A stretch of DNA of 42,947 bases from CAZMFZ01 sp964565665. GTDB lineage: Bacteria; Bacteroidota; Bacteroidia; Cytophagales; UBA9547. Below the pieces are notes generated by a model. It had not been told where the DNA came from. It did not search any database and worked only from the letters and a program-made list of their open reading frames with translations. The first letter of the stretch is position 1; each line of letters opens with the position of its first letter. Below are positions 16,664-25,184 of this stretch, piece after piece. Where the stretch lies: NCBI GenBank assembly GCA_964565665.1, contig CAZMFZ010000012.1, positions 1-42,947 on the forward strand, in the 5' to 3' direction. The translations under genes and the position numbers were made by a program.

Positions 16664-17365
16664 ATGCACAAAATTTCATCACATATTCCTCATTCTCACA
16701 CCCACGAATCTCATACCCACCATGTGGATGGGAATGAGCAAATATACAAATTTCAGTACAAAACGGCTTTGGTAGTTGCCATCACCTTTGTGACCATGGT
16801 AGCTGAAATTGGCTTTGGCTATGCTTCCAACTCGCTCGCTCTGTTGGCAGATGGATGGCACATGTCATCGCACGTGTTGGCATTAGGCATGACATGGTTT
16901 GCATATTTTTTTGCTAAAAGATTCACTAAAAATGGCGATATTAACCAAAGCAGCAAGAAAATATTATCACTTTCAGGCTATACAAGTGCTATTATTTTAT
17001 TGGTAGTGGCCATAATTATGGCTGTAGAGGCAGTCGACAGATTGATGCATCCCGAGCGGATTGCTTTCAAAGAAGCGATTTTGGTGTCATTTATAGGGCT
17101 GTTGGTAAATGGCGTAAGTGCATTGTTGCTTCATGATGGGCACCAGCACCACGATCACAATATCAAAGCCGCTTATTTACATGTACTTGCCGATACTGTA
17201 ACAAGTTTGGCAGCCATTGTATCTTTAGTTATCGGAATGTACTATAATATTTTATATCTCGATGCTTTAAGTGCCATTGTTTCTTCTATAATAATTGTAA
17301 AATGGGCTATTTCGCTGGCCTGGACTTCAGGTAAGGAATTAATTGGATATTTTCGAGTGCAATGA
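16664..17365 (+). CDS. Cation diffusion facilitator transporter, DmeF-like, without C-terminal domain
   Basis: A divalent-metal/proton antiporter of the CDF family. His-rich N-terminus (HIPHSHTHESHTHHVDG), then six membrane segments within 45-220. The TM2 metal site is LADGWHMSSHVLALG and the TM5 site is YLHVLADTVTS, with the HxxxD pair. The TM4-TM5 loop is again His-rich (HDGHQHHDHN). These features point to the DmeF branch, exporting Co2+, Ni2+ or related ions. At 233 residues it stops shortly after TM6, so the usual cytoplasmic dimerisation domain is missing. I find no continuation in any frame downstream, so this is a short form rather than an obvious frameshift. Single gene, 85 bases after mtaB. 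Confidence 0.87.
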   Translation: MHKISSHIPHSHTHESHTHHVDGNEQIYKFQYKTALVVAITFVTMVAEIGFGYASNSLALLADGWHMSSHVLALGMTWFAYFFAKRFTKNGDINQSSKKILSLSGYTSAIILLVVAIIMAVEAVDRLMHPERIAFKEAILVSFIGLLVNGVSALLLHDGHQHHDHNIKAAYLHVLADTVTSLAAIVSLVIGMYYNILYLDALSAIVSSIIIVKWAISLAWTSGKELIGYFRVQ

Positions 17366-17435
17366 CAATATTATAAAATACACTTGCTTTCTGTCAACCG
17401 CCTTGTGTTTGTGTGTATAAAAGTTTACTATAATT

Positions 17436-17443
17436 TAATTTTG
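17436..17443 (+). promoter_or_regulatory. Possible -7 box of the arginine decarboxylase gene
   Basis: TAATTTTG is an exact TAnnTTTG match. A TTTG lies at 17408-17411, 24 bases upstream, longer than the usual spacing. It would give a leader of about 70 bases. Confidence 0.4.
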
Positions 17444-17519
17444 AATGCCCCCATTTTTTCCGATTTTTGCAATCTTTTTGAAAACATTTTAACCCCAATT
17501 ATGCCTTTTAAATAAATTA

Positions 17520-18908
17520 ATGGATAGATACGTTGACCTAATTCACCAAAACTACGAGTTTCCTACGGTAGAATTTAAAGAACTCAAAAACGAGCTTTAT
17601 TTTCACGATATTCCACTGATGAAACTCATAAAAAAATATGGAACGCCCCTCAGGTTGACATATCTGCCAAAAATAACCCAGCAAATTCAAAAAGCACGTA
17701 GACTTTTTCGTAATGCCATGAAAAAGTACGACTTCGATGGCAGCTACACCTATTGCTATTGCACCAAATCTTCACACTTCTCTTTTATAGTAGAAGAAGC
17801 CTTGAAAAGCGACATTTACCTTGAAACCTCGTCTGCCAATGATTTAGAAATAATAAAGACGATGTATGCTAAAAAGAAAGTTGACCAAGATATTTACATC
17901 CTCTGCAATGGCTACAAACAAAAAAAATATACCGATAGCATTATAGATTTGTTTCATAAAGGCTTTGACAATATTGTGCCTATTCTCGATAATATGAACG
18001 AGATAAAAGCGTACGAAAATATAGATAAAGAGCTGCAAGTTGGCATTAGATTGGCCGCAGATGAAGAGCCAAAGTTTGAATTTTATACATCCAGATTAGG
18101 CATCAGACCTAGTGAAGTAGTAAATTTTTATAAAACCAAGATTGAGACTAATAAGAATTTAAGGCTCAAATTGCTACACTTCTTTATCAATACAGGTGTA
18201 AAAGATACGCCTTACTATTGGAATGAGTTCACTGAGTTTTTGCATTTGTATTGTGAGATAAAACAATTTTGCCCCACGCTTGATACCATTGATATTGGAG
18301 GAGGATTTCCTATTAAAACAAGCATCAATTTTGAGTATGATTACAAATACATGACCGAGCAAATAATTGAAAATATTGTAAATATTTGCAAGGAATACAA
18401 TGTGCCTCACCCGAATATATTTACCGAATTTGGAAGCTTCACTGTGGGTGAAAGCGGTGCGATTATTTACGAAGTAATAGATTGCAAAGCTCAGAACGAC
18501 AAAGAGCTTTGGTATATGATCGACAGCTCGTTTATGACTACCATTCCAGACGTATGGGGCTTGAAACAGCGTTTCATTATGCTTTCCATTAACCAATGGC
18601 AGAAAGAATACCAAAGGGTAAATTTGGGTGGAATCACCTGCGATTCAATGGATTACTACAATTCAGAAGCTGAAGGACAAGATATATTTTTACCTGAGTT
18701 CAACCCCGAAGAACCTTTATATGTGGGCTTTTTCCATACGGGAGCATACCAGGAATCTGTAGGTGGCTATGGTGGGGTTCAACATTGTCTAGTACCTGCC
18801 CCAAAGCATGTATTGGTAGATTTAGATGAAGACGATAACATCCAAACCCGTTTATTTGCCCCTGAACAATCTACAGATAGTATGTTGAAAGTATTGGGTT
18901 ATAAATAA
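17520..18908 (+). CDS. speA: Arginine decarboxylase, PLP fold-type III (Bacteroidota form)
   Basis: Probably converts arginine to agmatine, the first step toward polyamines. The fold is an alanine-racemase-like barrel: the PLP lysine is Lys83 in CYCTKSSH, followed by LETSSANDLEII, GGGFPIKT for phosphate binding, and FTEFGSFTVGES. The active-site cysteine segment from the partner subunit is ITCDSMDYYN. At 462 residues it is much shorter than classical SpeA (about 630) but matches the compact Bacteroidota version that lacks the inserted helical bundle. A diaminopimelate or ornithine substrate is less likely but cannot be excluded from sequence alone. It ends at a strong bidirectional terminator. 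Confidence 0.8.
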   Translation: MDRYVDLIHQNYEFPTVEFKELKNELYFHDIPLMKLIKKYGTPLRLTYLPKITQQIQKARRLFRNAMKKYDFDGSYTYCYCTKSSHFSFIVEEALKSDIYLETSSANDLEIIKTMYAKKKVDQDIYILCNGYKQKKYTDSIIDLFHKGFDNIVPILDNMNEIKAYENIDKELQVGIRLAADEEPKFEFYTSRLGIRPSEVVNFYKTKIETNKNLRLKLLHFFINTGVKDTPYYWNEFTEFLHLYCEIKQFCPTLDTIDIGGGFPIKTSINFEYDYKYMTEQIIENIVNICKEYNVPHPNIFTEFGSFTVGESGAIIYEVIDCKAQNDKELWYMIDSSFMTTIPDVWGLKQRFIMLSINQWQKEYQRVNLGGITCDSMDYYNSEAEGQDIFLPEFNPEEPLYVGFFHTGAYQESVGGYGGVQHCLVPAPKHVLVDLDEDDNIQTRLFAPEQSTDSMLKVLGYK

Positions 18909-18928
18909 CAAAGTTGCAATTAGTATAA

Positions 18929-18971
18929 ATGCAAAAGCCCTGCTATCAATTGATTCGCAGGGCTTTTGCAT
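18929..18971. terminator. Bidirectional intrinsic terminator
   Basis: A GC-rich stem: ATGCAAAAGCCCTGC at 18929-18943 pairs with 18957-18971 across a 13-base loop. Runs of A before and T after the stem core serve both directions. It lies between the convergent speA-like gene and the T9SS gene. Confidence 0.85.
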
Positions 18972-18980
18972 TTAAAGGAT

Positions 18981-21695
18981 TTATTGAATAATCAACTTCT
19001 TAATAAAAGTATAATTTTCTGTAGAGAAATAAAGCAGATAAAATCCTTTAGGAATGGCATCGAGGTTTAATTCTGTTTTATCAGCATTTGCAATTGTCCA
19101 TTCTGATTTTACAGATCCTTGCAAGTCTACCAATTTCAACGTTTTTATACCTGAAATATGATTGATAGTAACTTTACTTGAGGCTGGATTGGGATATATT
19201 TCAACCCTATTCTCAATAGATTTGTCGGCAAAACCTGAAGGTATAGTTGCCACTCCTGAAATGGATGTTATAGTTATATTCAATGTTTTACTGTAAGTTA
19301 AAAACCCATTATTTCCTGTGATTGTAAATATTTGACTTCCCACTTTATTGGCTACATAAGCAATAGAAATGGCCCCAGATACACCATTGATAGATATATT
19401 GGCAAAGTTTACGCTGGTTGGTACAATGCTATATGTCACTTGCTGATTTGGTGTTTGATTTATTAGCGTAACATTTATTGTACTATCTCTATTACTTCTG
19501 AAATTAACTTTATAAGTAGTAATTATAAAAGTAGGTTCAATAATTATACTACCTACTAATTTGGCCTGCCCAAATGCACTTGCATCTTGCCAAGGAATAT
19601 TCCTAGCGTTATTGGTAGTACCAGCTACTACATTAGAGCCAATCATAAATCGTCTTGAAGGTCCACCATCTCTATCGTTGTATGAAACAGAAATACCTAT
19701 CATTTTATTACTAGTGAGTGTAACTAATGAAGCGGCATTTTGAGTCTCTGATAACAGTTCATTGAAAGTACTGTCATACACTGTAATTGCAGTTTCCCAA
19801 GTACGAAGTGTTCCTGTGCCAGTAATTGATGTTACAACAATTGGCGTAAACTTATTGAATACCCTTGCAGGGTTAGGGCTCCAAGTAGTAACCCCATCGC
19901 CACGTAAATCTAAAGCATCGCCTTGGGCTGAAATATGAAATGCAAAAGCCTTGTTGTTTCGCTCATGCATTGCCTTAGAGTTGCTTTGATTGATTAAAAT
20001 TTCAACACAATCATAATCGGAGTAGCTCGTGAGAGGATCATCAGTTGCCAGTTTGCCATCAAAAATATTATCGGTTATTTCAGTAAGCACGTAAAGTTTA
20101 CTGCCTTTCCAAACCGCTTTATATCTTCCTGAAAAATCGCTAGCAGAGGGCATGGTATTTTCATTTCCACTCACATTATCTACCCAAAGTTTATCGATAT
20201 ACGACCAATCTACAAAATTCCAATCGGTGTCATCAGCTTTGCCATCTACTACTATGTTGCCAAAAGCTTGGGGAATTTCTATTGATTCTTCAAAAGATAC
20301 TTTATAAATGCCAGGTGATGTACCATCATGCTCTATCACATATAAATCATTTTTATAGAGTTCTACCCCAAGTGGAGAATTGAAACCTGTAACTATATTA
20401 GTTGTATTGGCTTTATAATTGTCTGAAGACGCATCGTAAGTCAATTTTATTTGAGCCAATGCCCCCCCCGAATTATCGCTATTAAAGGCCGATGCCATGC
20501 CACCACTGTTACAGAATACTAGAAATCCATCGTTTTTGAAATCTTTTGATAGGTATCTAACTTTGTCAAATATGATACCAGCTGGAGATAAGTGTGGTGA
20601 AAAAGAAGTCATTTTAGTGCCTTCTACGCTGGCATCTTTTATAGTGCTATTGCTTGCATTTGTAAAATCTGTAGTGTCTCTGTACATATCTGCATTAGGC
20701 CCCAAATTGATTACCGGCTCTGTTAATATTAAACTTTCTGGTTTTTGAGGAAAATTTGGGTCGGTTTTAAAATGCCCTTCTACCCAGCCTATGCTTTTTA
20801 CTGGATTAGATTGAATAAAATAATCGGTACTAGTATTGCTAAACCATTGTCCATTAGATATTCCAGGGCTATACTCAGCAAATTGTTGGGGATTATTTAC
20901 ACCACCCAATCGCCAAGGGAAACCGTAATGGTGGCCTTCGCGCAACCAGTTCAACTCTTCCGGGTGATCTCTATCGCCTGCATTTTCAGTGCCAAAAAAA
21001 TTTCCTGCGGCATCAAACGCCAAACCAAATGAATTTCTAGTACCTCGTGCATACACATAAGGATTTAAAGAATCGTTATTTGCAAGGCGTAGATTCACAG
21101 AGGCAATAGGAATTCTGATAATTTTTGTGGTAAGTGGCACATCTCTTTGCCCATCATTTTCCTCGCCATGGTCGGATTTGCTGCCGCTATTTAGGTATAA
21201 GTATTGCCCAGAGGGGTCAACATCGATGGCATTCATTCTGTGATCGAATGCACTATTTGATTTTGAATACGGGGCAGATTTTGCTACTGTGGTCCATGTA
21301 CCACCGCCAGTGATAGGTAAGGTGGCTTTCTTAATTATTCCTGTGATAGAATTGCCATTGTCGATGCTGCCCGACACATATATTATGCCATTATGAATCA
21401 ACATTCCAGTCATTTGCTCTGTAATGCCATGATTATCTTTGTCGGCTAATTTAGAATAGGTTGGAGAGGTTTTGTAATTAAGCACCTCATAAATGGCATT
21501 GATGTTTGGACCACCATCGTGGCTGGTATTAAAATACATCCGCTCAGTTTTCTTATCTATTGCAACACGAACGCCTTGTGCAGGAATGGTTAGCAATTTC
21601 TGAACTTTGATTTTTGGGTTTTGCGAGGTAGGTTGTGCAAATACTTGCAAACAAAGCAGTAAAGTGCAAACCAATAAGCTTAAATTTTTAATCAT
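18981..21695 (-). CDS. T9SS-exported sugar dehydrogenase-like / CBM9 protein
   Basis: A 904-residue secreted multidomain protein. Signal peptide 1-20. A beta-propeller of the soluble glucose/sorbosone dehydrogenase type covers about 25-465 (HGITEQMTGMLIHNG, NAIDVDPSGQYLYLNSG, NSFGLAFDAAGNFFGTENAG, EELNWLREGHHYGFPWRLGG). A CBM9-like sugar-binding domain spans about 480-700 (VVDGKADDTDWN, YKAVWKGSKLYVLTEITDN). An immunoglobulin-like segment lies near 735-815. A type A T9SS sorting domain (VEIYPNPASSKVTI to the end, about 835-904) directs export and surface attachment or release. Likely role is extracellular sugar binding or oxidation. Whether PQQ is bound is not visible. The coding strand carries a run of eight G at 20462-20469. 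Confidence 0.86.
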   Translation of the reverse strand: MIKNLSLLVCTLLLCLQVFAQPTSQNPKIKVQKLLTIPAQGVRVAIDKKTERMYFNTSHDGGPNINAIYEVLNYKTSPTYSKLADKDNHGITEQMTGMLIHNGIIYVSGSIDNGNSITGIIKKATLPITGGGTWTTVAKSAPYSKSNSAFDHRMNAIDVDPSGQYLYLNSGSKSDHGEENDGQRDVPLTTKIIRIPIASVNLRLANNDSLNPYVYARGTRNSFGLAFDAAGNFFGTENAGDRDHPEELNWLREGHHYGFPWRLGGVNNPQQFAEYSPGISNGQWFSNTSTDYFIQSNPVKSIGWVEGHFKTDPNFPQKPESLILTEPVINLGPNADMYRDTTDFTNASNSTIKDASVEGTKMTSFSPHLSPAGIIFDKVRYLSKDFKNDGFLVFCNSGGMASAFNSDNSGGALAQIKLTYDASSDNYKANTTNIVTGFNSPLGVELYKNDLYVIEHDGTSPGIYKVSFEESIEIPQAFGNIVVDGKADDTDWNFVDWSYIDKLWVDNVSGNENTMPSASDFSGRYKAVWKGSKLYVLTEITDNIFDGKLATDDPLTSYSDYDCVEILINQSNSKAMHERNNKAFAFHISAQGDALDLRGDGVTTWSPNPARVFNKFTPIVVTSITGTGTLRTWETAITVYDSTFNELLSETQNAASLVTLTSNKMIGISVSYNDRDGGPSRRFMIGSNVVAGTTNNARNIPWQDASAFGQAKLVGSIIIEPTFIITTYKVNFRSNRDSTINVTLINQTPNQQVTYSIVPTSVNFANISINGVSGAISIAYVANKVGSQIFTITGNNGFLTYSKTLNITITSISGVATIPSGFADKSIENRVEIYPNPASSKVTINHISGIKTLKLVDLQGSVKSEWTIANADKTELNLDAIPKGFYLLYFSTENYTFIKKLIIQ

Positions 21696-21723
21696 AACAT
21701 TGTTTTTAAGTAATTGTAGAAAA

Positions 21724-21731
21724 CAAAATTA
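21724..21731 (-). promoter_or_regulatory. Predicted -7 box of the T9SS gene
   Basis: Minus-strand TAATTTTG at 21731-21724 matches TAnnTTTG. A weak TTTA lies about 21 bases further upstream. The implied leader is about 25 bases. Confidence 0.45.
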
Positions 21732-21853
21732 ATGCTTCCAGATGATAAATTGTAAATATAAATACAATTTAATCTTGGTAAAATTAAAAAAATTAGCCTT
21801 TTATTTTGGAATAAAAAATAAAAAAAGAAGTACGGGTACACAGCATTATATCT

Positions 21854-24370
21854 CTACAAATTCTTATAGAGCCGCTTTAGCCTTTCGCTTTTTTCGTTTT
21901 CTTTTATCCGCCTCAGCTCTTGCTCTTTGCTTTTCAACCCTACCATTATTAGCGACTTGTAGGCAGAATAACGCACCCAGTCAAATTGCGACTTCTCAGC
22001 TAATGGTAGCAATATTTCTGCACCTTTTTCTTGCAATTTGGCGTTTGATTTTATCAAGTAAGTGCCAAAATCTTGAATGATAAAAAACAATGATTCAGGC
22101 TTGATAACCCTGATTTTATTTGCAAACCATTCGTATTTGGTAGAATCGTAATTGCTGCTGTAGTATTCAGCTATGGCACTTACAATTTCGGGATTTATTT
22201 CGGTGTCAAATATTTTGAGAGTAGAGTCTGCATCTACAGGTTTCAACTTCAAATAGGCTAATAAAGAAGCACCTACTACTGCATAAGAACTGTCTTTTAG
22301 TCCTTTTTTATAAATGAGTTCGAATTTAGGCCTTAATTTTTCCGCAATGGTAGTAATGGCTAAAGCTCTTACGGTAGTATTTTTTTCGTTTTGGGCAGTT
22401 AGCGATATGCGAAGCAGAATCGCGGTGGTATCTTCTCCTTTGTGTTTTTCCAAATTATCGATGGCAATTTCCCTAAGTTTCCAAAACGGTTCATCTAAAG
22501 CTTTTAAGAAAATAGCCCTTACACGAGCAGAATCTTTATAAAATCCTAATTCATCTAAAGCTTGATATTTGGAGAAGTATGTATTAGATTTTTCATATTG
22601 AGCCATATATTCCTTCATTGTTTTCTTATGGTTTAGTTTCGAAACCAGTATGTGCTCAGGGTCAAAAATCACTAAATCAGGTTTTTTATTTAATTCAAAC
22701 TCAAACTCTTGCTTAGCTTTTGTAATGGATATTTCCTTTACTATTTTAGTAGAATCAATGTAAATTTCAATCTTTACTGGGAGTTTGTAAATGGGAGCGT
22801 AAGTGCTGTCTTGGGTTTGAAACACGGTCAATTTGAGCTTTCCATCTTGAAAATTATCCATCACAGTTAATTCAGGATGACCTGGTTTCATAAACCATTG
22901 GTCGAAAAACCAGTTCAAATCTTGCCCAGTTACATCTTCAAATGCGTGCCTCAAATGGTGAATTTCAGCCGACTTGAATTCATTCTTCTTGAGATAAACA
23001 TTTAATGATAAATAGAAAGCCGTATCGCCTACTAAATTGCGAAGCATAGATAAAATGCAACCGCCTTTTGCATAAGAATGGCTGTCGAACATATCGTTAG
23101 GGTTTTTGTAGCCATAGCGGATGAGCGGCTCTCTTTTAGTTTCCGATTCACGCAAATAACTTTGCAAATCGTTCAATCGGGCATAATCAGCTGCCATTTT
23201 GCCTCTTTTGTATTCCTCCCACATAAATTCTGCATAGGTTGCAAACGATTCGTTAAGTGGCAAATTGGCCCAGGATTCGGCTGTTACCAAATCGCCAAAC
23301 CAATGGTGAAAGAGTTCGTGAGCAATGATATTTTCATAATTATCGTCAAGCAACTCGCGGTCGGTTTTTTGCAAACCATCCATAAAAATAGTTGCTGAAG
23401 TGTTTTCCATGGCTCCTGAAACATATTCACGCACCACTACTGAGCTGTATTTAGCCCAAGGGTATTTATAATTAAGTTTGGCAGAGAAAAAACCTATCAT
23501 TTCCGGGGTGAGTCCGAATATTTGTCGAGCATATTTTTCGTGGCTAGGCTCAACATAATAATCTACTGGGATTTTATTCCATTTGTCGTGTACCACAGCA
23601 AATTCACCAATAGCCATCATAAATAAATAGGTAGAATGTGGCAAGGCCTGCTTCCAAAAGTCTGTTCGAGTACCATCGTTATCTTTTTGGCTGTATACAA
23701 ATTCGCCATTGGAGAGGGTTTTGTATTTTTCGTCTACCGTTATGTACATTTCCTGCGTACATTTTTCATTGGGGCTATCGGTGGTGGGAAACCAGCATGA
23801 GCTTGATTCTGTTTCGCCTTGTGTCCATATTTGAAAGGGTTTGGTAGGGTTTGCAGAATCCGGGGTAATAAAAAATAGGCCTTTATCGGAAGTAATGGCC
23901 TCGCCTCCGGAAGTTTTCAACTCTTCCGGCTTTGCTATGTAGTCGATAAAAAGCTGGAAGGTATCTTTTAAAGTATATACTCTATCAAGTTTTATTTTTA
24001 GCTTTTTCGCATCATAAGAAAATACTAAATCTTTCTTAACTTCCTTTTTACCAATGAGTTGTACTGTTTTTATTTCAAAACCTTTAGCATCTACAACTAT
24101 TGAATCTTGTGAATAAAAATACGGCTTGAAAGTCAAATATGCTTTACCTAAGAGTTGCTTTTTTGTCCAATCGAAGCTTACTTCCAGCTTGGTATGCAGC
24201 AAGTCGGAGTAAATGTTTTGAGCTGGTTTATAGCCAAAGTTTTTGGCTATCCAATCAGGTTTCGACAGATTTGAGATATTACTTTTTCTGCTATTTTTTG
24301 AAGGTTTTATTCCTATGCAGGAATTGAGAAGTATAAAAATACTTATGGAAGTGAATAAAATTGCTCGCAT
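21854..24370 (-). CDS. M1 family zinc aminopeptidase, lipoprotein
   Basis: An envelope aminopeptidase, 838 residues. Lipoprotein signal with lipobox LLNSC near residue 18. The N-terminal saddle domain covers about 50-255; the exopeptidase motif VSGAMENTSA follows. The zinc site is complete: HELFHH with His351, Glu352 and His355, and Glu374 in PLNESFATY. The thermolysin-like domain ends with FFDQWFMKPGHPELTV, and the C-terminal 250 residues form a helical HEAT-like repeat region (LDEPFWKLREIAIDNLEKH and later repeats). It probably trims peptides at the cell surface or in the periplasm. Ends with a Lys/Arg-rich tail. Divergent from ppnP. Confidence 0.92.
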   Translation of the reverse strand: MRAILFTSISIFILLNSCIGIKPSKNSRKSNISNLSKPDWIAKNFGYKPAQNIYSDLLHTKLEVSFDWTKKQLLGKAYLTFKPYFYSQDSIVVDAKGFEIKTVQLIGKKEVKKDLVFSYDAKKLKIKLDRVYTLKDTFQLFIDYIAKPEELKTSGGEAITSDKGLFFITPDSANPTKPFQIWTQGETESSSCWFPTTDSPNEKCTQEMYITVDEKYKTLSNGEFVYSQKDNDGTRTDFWKQALPHSTYLFMMAIGEFAVVHDKWNKIPVDYYVEPSHEKYARQIFGLTPEMIGFFSAKLNYKYPWAKYSSVVVREYVSGAMENTSATIFMDGLQKTDRELLDDNYENIIAHELFHHWFGDLVTAESWANLPLNESFATYAEFMWEEYKRGKMAADYARLNDLQSYLRESETKREPLIRYGYKNPNDMFDSHSYAKGGCILSMLRNLVGDTAFYLSLNVYLKKNEFKSAEIHHLRHAFEDVTGQDLNWFFDQWFMKPGHPELTVMDNFQDGKLKLTVFQTQDSTYAPIYKLPVKIEIYIDSTKIVKEISITKAKQEFEFELNKKPDLVIFDPEHILVSKLNHKKTMKEYMAQYEKSNTYFSKYQALDELGFYKDSARVRAIFLKALDEPFWKLREIAIDNLEKHKGEDTTAILLRISLTAQNEKNTTVRALAITTIAEKLRPKFELIYKKGLKDSSYAVVGASLLAYLKLKPVDADSTLKIFDTEINPEIVSAIAEYYSSNYDSTKYEWFANKIRVIKPESLFFIIQDFGTYLIKSNAKLQEKGAEILLPLAEKSQFDWVRYSAYKSLIMVGLKSKEQELRRIKENEKSERLKRLYKNL

Positions 24371-24501
24371 TATAATACTGATGAATTTCGAAAATTCCGA
24401 AAAAAATATTGTATTACCTAAATGTTAAGAATCGAAACAAATTTTCGTTTGTAATTTTTAAACACAGATTATTAATTACGCATTAACCCTAAAAAAAAAG
24501 G

Positions 24502-24537
24502 ATTGAAAAACGAAGCTAAAAGCTGCGTTTTTCAATT
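24502..24537. terminator. Terminator-like hairpin in a divergent region
   Basis: ATTGAAAAACG at 24502-24512 pairs with CGTTTTTCAAT at 24527-24537; inside it, AGCT pairs with AGCT around AAA. T5 follows on the plus strand and nine T follow on the minus strand. No annotated gene ends here, so it may terminate a short RNA or act as an attenuator. Confidence 0.6.
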
Positions 24538-24587
24538 TTTAAGTTGTTCTCTACAAATGTGTTAATGTCATAAATGGAAATTTATTA

Positions 24588-24595
24588 TAATTTTG
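24588..24595 (+). promoter_or_regulatory. Possible -7 box of ppnP
   Basis: TAATTTTG matches TAnnTTTG exactly. The -33 position is poor. It would place the transcription start near 24600, after the hairpin, with a 70-base leader. Confidence 0.4.
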
Positions 24596-24669
24596 CTTAA
24601 AATAGCATAGCAGACCACATTCTTAAAGTCAAAAAAAAACTTGGTTTTTAATTTTCTCAAAAAAAAATA

Positions 24670-24951
24670 ATGATAAAAGTAAATGAGTATTTCGATGGCA
24701 AAGTAAAGTCATTGGTTGTAAATGGAGTAGCAGGCAAAGAAACAATTGGCGTAATGGCTCCTGGAGAATATGAGTTTAGTACTTCACAAAAAGAAATTAT
24801 GAGTGTGGTTTCCGGTGCATTGGTAGTGAAACTTCCCGAATCGGACGATTTCGATATTTTTTATACAGGCGACAGATTTGAAGTGCCGGCAAATGCGAAG
24901 TATCAGTTGAAAGTATATATAGATACCGCTTATTTGTGCCAGTATTTATAA
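24670..24951 (+). CDS. ppnP: Pyrimidine/purine nucleoside phosphorylase (DUF1255)
   Basis: A small cupin-fold phosphorylase that splits many nucleosides into base and ribose 1-phosphate. The 93-residue sequence fits the PpnP family throughout: the N-terminus NEYFDGKVKSLV, then GVMAPGEYEFSTSQKEIMSVVSGAL, the cupin turn YTGDRFEVPANAKYQLKV, and the C-terminus YLCQYL. The length is as expected. It stands alone, with a terminator-like hairpin upstream and a perfect stem-loop downstream before valS. Confidence 0.92.
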   Translation: MIKVNEYFDGKVKSLVVNGVAGKETIGVMAPGEYEFSTSQKEIMSVVSGALVVKLPESDDFDIFYTGDRFEVPANAKYQLKVYIDTAYLCQYL

Positions 24952-25062
24952 AATTACAATCAAGTCATTTAACGAAATTAAATATAATGGTTTGTGTTTG
25001 GCTGTTAGGCATTTACAGTTAAATCCAATAAAGCATTATTTTATATCTTTCCCTAAATATGT

Positions 25063-25100
25063 AATTTCTTAATGGCTAAATATGAAGCCATTAAGAAATT
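25063..25100. other. Perfect 15-bp stem-loop between ppnP and valS
   Basis: AATTTCTTAATGGCT at 25063-25077 pairs exactly with 25086-25100 across an 8-base loop. No T-tract follows in either direction. It could still end ppnP transcripts, or be a structure in the valS leader, 85 bases before its ATG. Confidence 0.7.
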
Positions 25101-25184
25101 GCGATTACCAGCGAAAATTTCGTGTCACTACATCCAGAACAACATCAATTTCCTAATTCATTTTCCCTAATTTATTTTAATTAG

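Larger units (their letters stand above)
24371..24669. other. Divergent intergenic region between the M1 peptidase gene and ppnP
   Basis: 299 AT-rich bases with no credible open frame. It holds a terminator-like hairpin at 24502-24537, a -7 box at 24588-24595, and runs of eight or nine A. It may encode a short untranslated RNA or the attenuated leader of ppnP; neither is proved. Confidence 0.55.

Noticed and set aside
24952..25184. T-box riboswitch before valS
   Set aside because: I find no T-box consensus sequence, specifier loop or antiterminator; T-boxes are rare in this phylum. Only a simple stem-loop is present.
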